64,000 bases of DNA from NCBI GenBank assembly GCA_947488845.1, contig CANLBM010000002.1:212799-276798 (forward strand), in the 5' to 3' direction. Within the stretch, counting starts at the first letter, position 1; every line of letters starts with the position of its first letter. This document shows positions 19,195-27,284 of this stretch, piece after piece. The notes below the pieces were generated by a model. That model was not told the origin of the DNA. It searched no databases and saw only the letters and a list, made by a program, of their open reading frames with translations. The position numbers were made by a program, and so were the translations under genes. The stretch is from an uncultured Sphingomonadaceae bacterium (GTDB lineage Bacteria > Pseudomonadota > Alphaproteobacteria > Sphingomonadales > Sphingomonadaceae).

Positions 19195-19710
19195 TCATCC
19201 CTCATAGTCGGCTTGTGCATCCGCACGATTTAAACTGAATTTGCCATCCGCCCGATATTCCAAAACCTTGTTCAGACCATAGAACATCCATTGTTTGTCG
19301 GTTGGATCGTCGCCGTATGGCCAAGTTTCCAGTTTCCCGCCCAGATCGAAAGTGAAAACGGAGCTCCCCCGTTGCGGCTCGACTGCTACAAACGTCAACT
19401 TTTGGCCATTCAGTTTCGCGGCGGCTTTTTCGATCAACCTGTCTTCACTTTCGCTCCATGCGATTTGCTCATCAAGTTGAAAAATGCGCCAATTACAGCA
19501 GTAAATCCAAAGATGCCAATCGCCATGCACATGCACATCTCTCCGAAATTTTCCGTCTGCCAATCTGGACTCAACAACCACCAGTTTTGGTTCGCCAAAC
19601 TCAAATGTGAGGAAGCTACCATGGCCCTTCTTGACTCCCCAAGTTGGTAAGTTGAGCATAGGAGCGACAAAGACGTCAACGGGATTGATTGGTAGTTTCT
19701 GACTCTTCAT
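19195..19710 (-). CDS. Hypothetical protein, possibly acquired
   Basis: This 171-residue soluble protein is not assigned to a family. It has no signal peptide or membrane helix. Notable stretches are LPTWGVKKGHGSFLTFEFG near the N-terminus, GDWHLWIYCCNWRIF with an adjacent cysteine pair, and FTFDLGGKLETWPYGDD / QWMFYGLNKVLEYRADG, which look like the beta-strand-rich pattern of small orphan or immunity-type proteins. The base composition is visibly more AT-rich than neighbouring genes, and degenerate gene-free DNA lies on both sides (18888-19194 and 19711-19828), which together suggest horizontal gain. The start codon ATG 19710 has no strong ribosome site. Confidence 0.6.
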   Translation of the reverse strand: MKSQKLPINPVDVFVAPMLNLPTWGVKKGHGSFLTFEFGEPKLVVVESRLADGKFRRDVHVHGDWHLWIYCCNWRIFQLDEQIAWSESEDRLIEKAAAKLNGQKLTFVAVEPQRGSSVFTFDLGGKLETWPYGDDPTDKQWMFYGLNKVLEYRADGKFSLNRADAQADYEG

Positions 19711-19828
19711 TCGTAACTTCTACCTATATTTTAGATGTCCACAATTGGGAACAGCTAGTAATGACCTGAACGTCCGCAACTGCGGCGGAAGCGGAATGGC
19801 AGCTTCAGCATATTTTTTATCGAACAAC

Positions 19829-21343
19829 CTAGATCAGCCCCAGTTTCACAAGTTCATCATTGGCAAACACCTGCCGGTCCGCCGCATCCGGCATCACCTG
19901 CGCCTGCGCCCATTTCCAGTCGGAGAAATTCTGACCATAGTCGCTCTTCAACCGTTGCTCGTCGAGATTGTTGGTCTTGCCCCAGTGGCGGGTGAAGGGG
20001 ATGCCGGCGTCATCCAACGCTTCGACGACCTTCTTGTAGCCTTCATGGCTGGATTCGACATTGGGGCCGTCAAAGTCGATAACAACATTGTCGGGCCAGT
20101 GCGCGGGGGCGAGCAGGCCCTTGGCCTTGCGGACGAAGCGCAGGGTCACGACCGTGCCCCCTCCTCCGCGTCTGAAACTATCGATAATCAAATCAAAGAC
20201 TTCGCTAAGCTTGCTACGATCGAGTGTTACCGACCCGTTGAACAGGCTGGCAATCGGCATATGTTCCTCGGTCGTGTGGCCCCAGGTGGCAATGGCCGGC
20301 GGATCATCGACATCTCGGTTGTCAGGATAGGCTTGCTCCATCGCCAGTTGCAATATCTCCGCCTTGAACCAGTCGCTTTCCGCCATCGCCTTGCCAAGCA
20401 GGGTCAGGGCGTCATAGCCGGCCCCCATGTCGCCCGGCGGTGGTGGCGGGATGCCGGAGTCGTACGGGCGCTTGTACAGGAAGCGCAACAGGCTCTTTTT
20501 GTCGAAAGGGTCGAAAGGATTCATTATAAGTTGCTGAAAATATGGCTCTTCATGCAGTCCGAATCCGCAGGAGAATCTTTTGAATTCGCCACGGCACAGC
20601 CAGTCAATATGCTCGCGCTTTATCCTGGCCGCTTTCTGGATATTCTGCACCATATAGATCGGGTCGGTCTCGATCAGCATTGCCGTGACAAAGCCCATCG
20701 CTCCGACATGCAGCTGGGCAGCGGCGAATATCCGGTCGTCGCGGATGATTTCGGAACCGGTCTGCGCGATGAACCCGTCCGACAGAACGCCCTTTTTCGG
20801 CTCTATCCACAATATCCGGTCGGGCGTTACCAGCTGCACCGCCCGGACATGGTCCTGGATGCCGCCCGCCTGCCAGACGCTGCCATGAGTTCCGGTGGCG
20901 CAGGCGCCGGCAAAACTCTGGCCATTGCTGGCCCCGCCGGTGCGCAGCGACCGGCCGATTTCTTCCGCGCTTTCATAGACCTCGTCTACCGTCGCACCAC
21001 CCTGTACCAGCAGCAGTGACTCGGCCTCGACATCACAATCTGCGTGCAGATTCTCTGCGGACAGCTTGTAGGTCCGGTTGAGCCGCAAGGTTTCGACCAG
21101 CCAGCCATCCTCGACCACATTGATCGGTGATGGCGACCAGCCTGCTCCGATCGGTCGCACCGGGATCTGATATTGCCTGGCTTCCCTGAGCAGCTCTCGA
21201 ACTGTTTCCGCCACGCCTTTCAGATGCGCCCGACCGTTTCTCTCGTCGCCATTGACCAGCTCGATCCGGCCCTTGAGATTGCATTCCGCGGTCTGGTGAT
21301 AGTTAGTCCAGACCTGCTGGCCGAGATTCACGATCCGTGCCAT
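19829..21343 (-). CDS. FAD-linked oxidase, D-arabinono-1,4-lactone oxidase-like
   Basis: The 504-residue flavoprotein has an N-terminal FAD_binding_4 (VAO-type) domain: IPVRPIGAGWSPSPINVVEDG, then SLLLVQGGATVDEVYE and the FAD pyrophosphate loop TGGASNGQSFAGACATGTHGS. A C-terminal aldonolactone-oxidase-like part ends near FTRHWGKTNNLDEQRL, the motif that contacts the isoalloxazine ring in sugar-lactone oxidases. It probably oxidises an aldonolactone or a sugar alcohol, with the electron acceptor unknown. There is no signal peptide. It is coupled to the small membrane protein gene upstream: the stop and start share one base (TGATG), so a shared process at the inner membrane is likely. Confidence 0.85.
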   Translation of the reverse strand: MARIVNLGQQVWTNYHQTAECNLKGRIELVNGDERNGRAHLKGVAETVRELLREARQYQIPVRPIGAGWSPSPINVVEDGWLVETLRLNRTYKLSAENLHADCDVEAESLLLVQGGATVDEVYESAEEIGRSLRTGGASNGQSFAGACATGTHGSVWQAGGIQDHVRAVQLVTPDRILWIEPKKGVLSDGFIAQTGSEIIRDDRIFAAAQLHVGAMGFVTAMLIETDPIYMVQNIQKAARIKREHIDWLCRGEFKRFSCGFGLHEEPYFQQLIMNPFDPFDKKSLLRFLYKRPYDSGIPPPPPGDMGAGYDALTLLGKAMAESDWFKAEILQLAMEQAYPDNRDVDDPPAIATWGHTTEEHMPIASLFNGSVTLDRSKLSEVFDLIIDSFRRGGGGTVVTLRFVRKAKGLLAPAHWPDNVVIDFDGPNVESSHEGYKKVVEALDDAGIPFTRHWGKTNNLDEQRLKSDYGQNFSDWKWAQAQVMPDAADRQVFANDELVKLGLI

Positions 21344-21675
21344 CAGGCTTCTCCTACGTCATGGTCCCCGGCGTAACAGCGATAGGCGATGCTGACCTTC
21401 CGCACGAAGCCGAAGGTGATCAGACAGACCAGTACGGCCTTGCCGGTCATGAAAAACCGCATGTCGTTGATACCGAGTTGGTAACAATCATCCGCCTGCG
21501 TCGCTCCCCCGCGGCGCGAGGCAAAGCCCCAGGCCAATATCGTGATCTCGATGGTCTTGCCGCCAATCGGTCGCGGATCGGCGACCGCCAGACAGGCATC
21601 CCCCCACTGCGCCATAATCTGGCCAAGCAACAGCAATGCCAAGATGATGATCAGAATCAGTGACCAAAATGCCAT
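21343..21675 (-). CDS. Small hypothetical membrane protein coupled to the FAD-linked oxidase
   Basis: The 110-residue protein begins with a strong hydrophobic helix (MAFWSLILIIILALLLLGQI, residues 1-20), has a hydrophilic middle with two cysteines (DACLAV, DDCYQL), and a second hydrophobic segment (FFMTGKAVLVCLITFGFV, about 74-91). I know no family for it. A strong GGGGGAAG ribosome site precedes ATG 21675. Its TGA overlaps the ATG of the flavoprotein gene by one base, so the two are made together; it may anchor or accept electrons from that enzyme, which is inference from the operon only. Confidence 0.65.
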   Translation of the reverse strand: MAFWSLILIIILALLLLGQIMAQWGDACLAVADPRPIGGKTIEITILAWGFASRRGGATQADDCYQLGINDMRFFMTGKAVLVCLITFGFVRKVSIAYRCYAGDHDVGEA

Positions 21676-21746
21676 GATCTTCCCCCAATTTTATCCTCTG
21701 CCGATGAATTGTTTGCGGGACGAGCCGCCCGCTGTATAGGATAAAA

Positions 21747-22937
21747 ATGCACATCCACAATTTGCTGACCGACAATCAGGACATCGCCGATATTTGCGCC
21801 CGTTTTTCGACGGCAGATTTCGTCACCGTTGATACCGAGTTCATGCGCGAGAATACCTATTGGCCCATTCTTTGCCTCATCCAGATATCAGACGGCAAGG
21901 AAGCCGCCGCGATTGACCCCTTGGCTAAAGGTGTTGACCTCGGTCCGCTGATGGAACTGCTGGTCAACAATGAAAATGTGCTCAAGATTTTCCACGCCGG
22001 CGGGCAGGATGTCGAAATCATCCACAATATTACCGGCAAGACCCCGCATCCGATTTTCGACACCCAGATAGCGGCGATGGCGATCGGCCAGAGCGAACAG
22101 ATCGGCTATGCCAATCTGGTCGACAGCTGGCTTGGGATCACATTGGACAAAGGCGCACGGTTTACCGACTGGTCGCGCCGCCCGCTCAATGCGCGGCAAC
22201 TGGAATATGCGGTGGCCGATGTCACCCATCTCGCCAAAATTTTCCCGATGATGCTGGAAAAATTGCGCGAGACCGGTCGCGGCATGTGGATTAACGCTGA
22301 GATGGAAAAGCTCGCCGATCCCGACAATTATGTCAATGATCCGGAAATGTCATGGCTGCGGTTCAAGTCGCAGGGACGCAATCTCGAGATGCTCGGCCGA
22401 CTGAAGGCGCTTGCCGCTTGGCGAGAACGCGAGGCCCAGTCCAAGGATCTGCCACGCGGACGGATCATGCGCGATGAAACTCTGGCCGATATTGCCGCGC
22501 ACCCGCCGAAGGATCAAAACAAGCTGGGACAGGTCCGTGGCCTTTCCGCCGGCTGGAAGAATAACGATATCGGCGCGCGATTGATGGATATCATCGAACA
22601 GGCGAAGCCGCTGTCCAAGGATGATCTGCCGCTTAAAATTGGCCGTCGCCCCAAAAATGGCAAATCCAATGCTTTGGTGACAGATTTGCTGAAATTATTG
22701 CTCAAAATCCGTTCGGCCGAGATGAACGTCGCGTCACGTCTGTTGGCCCGCGCTGATGACCTGGAGAGTATAGTCGCCGGAGAACGCGAAGGCGTCGGGC
22801 TGCTGGAAGGCTGGCGCTATGAGGAATTTGGTCGGGATGCGCTGGATCTGGTTGAAGGCCGGGTGAGCTTCACGGTCAAGGATGGCAAATTGAAAATGAC
22901 CCACCAGCAAGAAGGCGACGCACCTATCAGCGAATAG
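21747..22937 (+). CDS. rnd: Ribonuclease D
   Basis: RNase D is a 3'-5' exoribonuclease that trims tRNA precursors. The 396-residue protein has the DEDDy exonuclease signature: FVTVDTEFMREN (Asp/Glu), KIFHAGGQDVEII (Asp) and LEYAVADVTHL (Tyr/Asp). An HRDC domain follows around residue 210 (LKALAAWREREAQSKDLPRGRIMRDETL), with a second HRDC-like helical region to the end. ATG 21747 has AGGA seven bases upstream. It converges with the ppx gene, with 13 bases between the two stops, and is divergent from the small membrane protein gene. Confidence 0.97.
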   Translation: MHIHNLLTDNQDIADICARFSTADFVTVDTEFMRENTYWPILCLIQISDGKEAAAIDPLAKGVDLGPLMELLVNNENVLKIFHAGGQDVEIIHNITGKTPHPIFDTQIAAMAIGQSEQIGYANLVDSWLGITLDKGARFTDWSRRPLNARQLEYAVADVTHLAKIFPMMLEKLRETGRGMWINAEMEKLADPDNYVNDPEMSWLRFKSQGRNLEMLGRLKALAAWREREAQSKDLPRGRIMRDETLADIAAHPPKDQNKLGQVRGLSAGWKNNDIGARLMDIIEQAKPLSKDDLPLKIGRRPKNGKSNALVTDLLKLLLKIRSAEMNVASRLLARADDLESIVAGEREGVGLLEGWRYEEFGRDALDLVEGRVSFTVKDGKLKMTHQQEGDAPISE

Positions 22938-22950
22938 CCATGGTGTCGGC

Positions 22951-24471
22951 CTAGATGCCAGTCATTACCGGTTCCAGTCCCATCATATTCGCCAGATTTG
23001 CGTGCCGCTTGGCAACCGCGTCGCCGTAAAGATCGATCAGATCACTGGCAACCTGCAACTCCAGCTTCTTGCCGGATTTCCGGATTTCCGTCTGTTCGAG
23101 CGGATTGCGAGTCCCGCCGCTGAGCCGCTGCCCCAATCGCATGGCCAGCCCCCAACATATCGCCCGCTTCGTTGCCTGTTCGTCGGCAAGCTGCCCGCCA
23201 CCGGGAAAAATATGATTGCCGCCCCCGAAGCTCGTAAACAGCGCCTGCCCCAGCATCTCGCGTTCCGGCCCGGTGATGCCCACCCAATTTCCGTGCAGTC
23301 CGATTTCCAGCCCCCGCTCGGCCCGGAAATTGGGATTTGCGCGCCAGGCAACGTCGCCCAGATTGCAGGCGGCCTGACGAATGCGGTGCCACTCGGCTGG
23401 ATCGTCAGAAAAAATCTCGCTTATCCACTCGCCGAGCAATTTGCTGTTCGCGGGGAATCGCGCCTGGGCAGTACCGGCGTCTTCCGTCGCCAGCAACAGC
23501 GGGTCACGGGTCGCCTCTTGCTTGCTTATATTCTTGAACAACATACCTTCCCGCACGCCATAAGCAGAAACCACCATCTTGCTGCTATCGAGGTAGCGAA
23601 CCAGCATCGACAAAAGCCATGCGGCATCGTTCAACGTCGGTATCCGCGACGAGGACAGGCCGGGCACATTCTTGAGCTTGTCCTTGTTCAGGCGTGCCAA
23701 GCGGCTGACCAGCCGTCTGGCACGCTGCGGCTCCATTTCATAATTGTGAATGACCGGCAGCGGATATTTGCTGTCATACATGTCAAGCCGCGCCAGCGAG
23801 CGCCAGGAACCCCCGACGAGATAAAGGGGCAACTGTTGCCCTTTCTTGTCCCACCCGGTCTTCTTGAGCATCTTGCGGATCTTGGTCTTCAGGCCATCCG
23901 TATCCCTGGCGCGCAGATCGGCAACCCTGAGCACGCCGAGCGGGAAGGAAAAGCGGTCCAATACCTTGCCTTTGTCGATCATCGCCAGTTCCAGGCTGCC
24001 GCCACCGAGATCACCGACGATACCGCTCGCATCGGGTATTCCGGAAATTATGCCCAGCGCGGCCAGCTCCGCTTCTTCCTCTCCCTGCAGCACCGCGACA
24101 TCATAGCCGATTTCGTGCGCTGCTTTGAGCAGGTCATTACCGTTGGTGGCATCCCGTACTGCAGCGGTAGCAAAAGCCAATATGCTATCGACCTCCATAT
24201 CGGTGCACAGGCGATGGAAACGCTTCAGACCGCGTATTGCAAATTCCATTGCATCCTTGCCAATCGCCCCAGTCGTCGACAAATCCCGTCCCAGCCCCGC
24301 CATGACTTTTTCGTTGAACAGGGTCGCGGGAACCCTCGCCGGTCCCTGATAGACGACCAGCCGGATGGAATTGGACCCGATATCGACAATCGCCGTTCGC
24401 CGACAGGATTGCCGCTTCTTCGTTCGTGCGAAATTTGACGATACAGCTTTGCCTGAGAGCACCCCGGTCAC
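22951..24471 (-). CDS. ppx: Exopolyphosphatase / guanosine pentaphosphate phosphatase family protein
   Basis: Ppx/GppA enzymes remove terminal phosphates from polyphosphate or hydrolyse pppGpp. The 506-residue protein shows the actin-like ATPase-fold motifs TAIVDIGSNSIRLVVYQ (residues 26-42) and GIVGDLGGGSLELAMIDKG, and a helical C-terminal domain. It starts with GTG 24471, which overlaps the ppk stop by four bases (GTGA), so it is translationally coupled to the polyphosphate-making enzyme. About 25 basic residues precede the conserved core. Placement after ppk1 favours a polyphosphatase, but pppGpp hydrolysis cannot be excluded. Confidence 0.93.
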   Translation of the reverse strand: MTGVLSGKAVSSNFARTKKRQSCRRTAIVDIGSNSIRLVVYQGPARVPATLFNEKVMAGLGRDLSTTGAIGKDAMEFAIRGLKRFHRLCTDMEVDSILAFATAAVRDATNGNDLLKAAHEIGYDVAVLQGEEEAELAALGIISGIPDASGIVGDLGGGSLELAMIDKGKVLDRFSFPLGVLRVADLRARDTDGLKTKIRKMLKKTGWDKKGQQLPLYLVGGSWRSLARLDMYDSKYPLPVIHNYEMEPQRARRLVSRLARLNKDKLKNVPGLSSSRIPTLNDAAWLLSMLVRYLDSSKMVVSAYGVREGMLFKNISKQEATRDPLLLATEDAGTAQARFPANSKLLGEWISEIFSDDPAEWHRIRQAACNLGDVAWRANPNFRAERGLEIGLHGNWVGITGPEREMLGQALFTSFGGGNHIFPGGGQLADEQATKRAICWGLAMRLGQRLSGGTRNPLEQTEIRKSGKKLELQVASDLIDLYGDAVAKRHANLANMMGLEPVMTGI

Positions 24472-26651
24472 GCTTTATCCTTGCGCCGACGCAAGCTGAG
24501 CCGGGGCACGGCATTGCTTTTCTTAAGCGCCTTACCGCGTCCGGATAGAGATGGATTGGTCATAAAATAGCGATGCAGGTTGAACGGCTTGTCGGAAGGC
24601 TTCACTCTTGTGTAGCTGCCGTCGGCATTTAATTCCCAGCTCTGTTCGTCATCAATCAAATTGGCTACCATGACCTGATCCAGTATCTGGTCATGAACGG
24701 TCTCGTTGGTGATCGGCATCATATATTCCACGCGCCTGTCCAGGTTGCGCGGCATCCAGTCAGCCGACGAAATATAGAGTTTTGCACCGTCATTCGGCAG
24801 CTCCCTGCCGTTGCCGAAAGCCCATATCCGGCTGTGTTCCAGAAAACGGCCAACCACCGATTTTACCCGGATATGGTCCGACATGCCCGGCACATCCGGC
24901 CGCAGGCAGCAAATACCCCGAACGACCAGATCAATTTCGACCCCGGCATTGCTCGCCTGATATAATTTCTCGATCAGCGCCGGATCGACGAGGGAATTCA
25001 TCTTTGCCCAGATCATGCCCGGCTTGCCGGAACGGACATTGTCGATTTCATTGTCGATCAATCCCATCAGATCTTTCCGCATATTCCGCGGCGACATCGA
25101 GATCAGTTCCAGCTCCTTGGGTTCGACATAGCCGGTGATATAATTGAACAATTGTGCGGCATCCCGCGCGGCCCGAGGGTCTGCTGTAAAAAAGCTGAGA
25201 TCAGTATAGATTTTGGCGGTAATCGGGTGATAATTCCCGGTTCCAAAATGGCAATAGGTACGATAGCCATCCTGTTCCTTGCGCACGACCATCGATATTT
25301 TCGCGTGGGTCTTCCATTCGATAAACCCGTAAACGACTTGCACGCCAGCCCGTTCCAGCGCACTCGCCCAGAGCAGATTCTGCTCTTCATCAAAGCGCGC
25401 TTTGAGTTCAACGATCGCGGTTACCGATTTACCGGCTTCCGCCGCGTCAATCAGCGCACGGATGATGGCCGATTGCTTGCCCGCACGATAGAGGGTCTGC
25501 TTGATCGCGACGACGTCCGGATCGGCAGCGGCCTGCCGCAAGAATTCGATTACCACCTCGAAGGATTCATAAGGATGATGAACCAATATGTCCTTGTCGC
25601 GAATGGCGGCGAAACAATCACCGCCATGATCGCGGATACGCTCGGGAAAGCGGGGACTATAGGGAGTAAATTTCAAATCCGGGCGATCTTCGTCAACCAA
25701 TATATCGAGATCGCCTACACCGACCAGACCGTTGACCCGTCTTTCGGTGGCACCCTCGTGCAGCAAATGTTCGCGCAGCATCGCGACCACTGGTTCGGCG
25801 AGTTTAGGCCCCATTTCCAGCCGGATCACATCGCCGCGACGACGGCGTTTGATCGCGCTGCGAAAATAGCGCACGAGATCCTCGGCCTCCTCCTCTACTT
25901 CGATATCGCTGTCGCGAATGATCCGGAACAAACCGCTGCTTTTTACAGCATAGCCAGGAAATAGAATGTCGGAAAATTCCTGGATGGCGGTCTCGACCGA
26001 GACATAGATTGCCGATTCGCCCGGCAAGCGAATGAAGCGAGGGAGACCGGAAGGGATCATCACCAGCTCTCTTATACCCTGATTATCCGATTCCCTGACC
26101 AGATCGAAAACCACGCTCAACCCCTTGTTGGGAATGAACGGAAAAGGGTGAGCCGGGTCAAGCGCCTGCGGGGTCAGGACCGGGAATATCTGGTCAAGAA
26201 AATGCTGTCTGAGCCAGGCTCTGGAATCACCGGTCAGTGCTTCGACGTTGGAAACGAATATATCTTCTTCCGCCAAGGTTTTAGACAAAGCCGACCACAC
26301 GCGTTGCTGATGTTCGAGCAAAGCGTCCGCGCGGATCGCAATCGCGTCCAACTGTTGCGTGGGAGTCAGACCATCGGCCGACCGCTCCTCGATTTTCTGC
26401 CGATATTGTCCCACCAATCCGGCAAAGCGAACCATGAAAAATTCATCGAGATTGTTACCTGAAATGGACAGGAAGCGCAGCCGTTCGAGCAATGGATGGG
26501 CGCTGTTTTCGGCCTCTTCGATGACCCGCTCGTTAAAGCCCAGCCAGCTTATTTCGCGATTAAAATAGCGCTGACTGGCATCTTCCGAGAGATTGCCAGT
26601 GCCCCCGAGCAACATATCCTCATCGAGCGTCTCTGCAACTGGATCATCCAT
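24468..26651 (-). CDS. ppk: Polyphosphate kinase 1
   Basis: PPK1 reversibly makes polyphosphate from ATP. The 727-residue protein has the N-terminal helical domain (YFNREISWLGFNERVIEEA), the head domain, and the two phospholipase-D-like catalytic domains: HPYESFEVVIEFLRQAA, AIKQTLYRAGKQSAII, and YCHFGTGNYHPITAKIYTD containing the autophosphorylated histidine, followed by LYISSADWMPRNLDRRVE. All expected catalytic segments are present. It sits three bases downstream of hdaA and overlaps ppx by four bases in one minus-strand operon. Confidence 0.98.
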   Translation of the reverse strand: MDDPVAETLDEDMLLGGTGNLSEDASQRYFNREISWLGFNERVIEEAENSAHPLLERLRFLSISGNNLDEFFMVRFAGLVGQYRQKIEERSADGLTPTQQLDAIAIRADALLEHQQRVWSALSKTLAEEDIFVSNVEALTGDSRAWLRQHFLDQIFPVLTPQALDPAHPFPFIPNKGLSVVFDLVRESDNQGIRELVMIPSGLPRFIRLPGESAIYVSVETAIQEFSDILFPGYAVKSSGLFRIIRDSDIEVEEEAEDLVRYFRSAIKRRRRGDVIRLEMGPKLAEPVVAMLREHLLHEGATERRVNGLVGVGDLDILVDEDRPDLKFTPYSPRFPERIRDHGGDCFAAIRDKDILVHHPYESFEVVIEFLRQAAADPDVVAIKQTLYRAGKQSAIIRALIDAAEAGKSVTAIVELKARFDEEQNLLWASALERAGVQVVYGFIEWKTHAKISMVVRKEQDGYRTYCHFGTGNYHPITAKIYTDLSFFTADPRAARDAAQLFNYITGYVEPKELELISMSPRNMRKDLMGLIDNEIDNVRSGKPGMIWAKMNSLVDPALIEKLYQASNAGVEIDLVVRGICCLRPDVPGMSDHIRVKSVVGRFLEHSRIWAFGNGRELPNDGAKLYISSADWMPRNLDRRVEYMMPITNETVHDQILDQVMVANLIDDEQSWELNADGSYTRVKPSDKPFNLHRYFMTNPSLSGRGKALKKSNAVPRLSLRRRKDKA

Positions 26652-26654
26652 CGC

Positions 26655-27272
26655 TTATCCATCAACCTTTTCATCACCAGTGTCAAAAAAGCCCAGCGCG
26701 GATTTCGCGATAGCCAGATTTATCGGCTTTTTCGTCTCAATCGCCAGCGCATCCATTTTTTGTGCCAGTTTCCGGACCATCGCGTAGGACCGGACCATCC
26801 GCTTTTCCAGATAGCGTAAAGCGTCTTCGGATATCGTTAATCCGCGCGTGGTGAAATATTTTTGAAAGAGTCCATCGATCATCGCCTGATCGGGCGCGCC
26901 AATTTCCAGATGCAGTGATGCGGCGAGACGGGATTTGAGGTCGGGAAGCAAAATACCCCATTCCGCAACCGGATCTGCAGAGAATAATAGTAGCGGCCTT
27001 TTCTCGTTATTTGCTCGATTCCACAGATGGAATATCTCGGTATGCTCGCGTTGGGAAGAAACCTCGAGACATAGTCCGCCGCTTTCCGCCTTGAATGCTG
27101 CCGCCATCGTCGTCTTGCCGGAGGCTTCGGGTCCGGTCAAAATCATCGTATGATGGGTCCAGTCCCGCCAATTCTGCAGTTGCTGATGAACTTCGGCATT
27201 GGCGGCGGTCACCAAATATCCGTCCTGTTCCGGCGACAGGCCCTGTTCAAGCGGTAAGGCTATCTGGCTCAC
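26655..27272 (-). CDS. hdaA: HdaA-like DnaA-family regulator of replication initiation
   Basis: HdaA (Hda) works with the DNA clamp to stimulate ATP hydrolysis by DnaA, preventing re-initiation. The 205-residue protein resembles DnaA domain III without the DNA-binding domain. It has an N-terminal clamp-binding-like motif (QIALPLE, residues 3-9), a Walker A GPEASGKTT, a short Walker B-like LLLFSADP lacking a normal acidic pair, and a lid region ending in KRMVRSYAMVRKLAQKMDALA. The degenerate Walker B is common in alphaproteobacterial HdaA proteins. Its start is GTG 27272, with AAGGAAA upstream. Its position between the DUF2066-like gene and ppk, divergent from purM, is a familiar arrangement in sphingomonads. 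Confidence 0.9.
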   Translation of the reverse strand: MSQIALPLEQGLSPEQDGYLVTAANAEVHQQLQNWRDWTHHTMILTGPEASGKTTMAAAFKAESGGLCLEVSSQREHTEIFHLWNRANNEKRPLLLFSADPVAEWGILLPDLKSRLAASLHLEIGAPDQAMIDGLFQKYFTTRGLTISEDALRYLEKRMVRSYAMVRKLAQKMDALAIETKKPINLAIAKSALGFFDTGDEKVDG

Positions 27273-27284
27273 GGTCTCGTTTCC

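Noticed and set aside
18746..19198. Minus-strand frame of 150 codons entering aspS
   Set aside because: Overlaps the aspS start out of frame, has no motif and poor codon use.
19745..21019. Plus-strand open frame of 424 codons opposite the FAD-linked oxidase
   Set aside because: Antisense shadow; the opposite strand has clear FAD-binding motifs.
23002..24438. Plus-strand open frame of 478 codons opposite ppx
   Set aside because: Antisense shadow; the ppx frame has the family motifs and this one has none.
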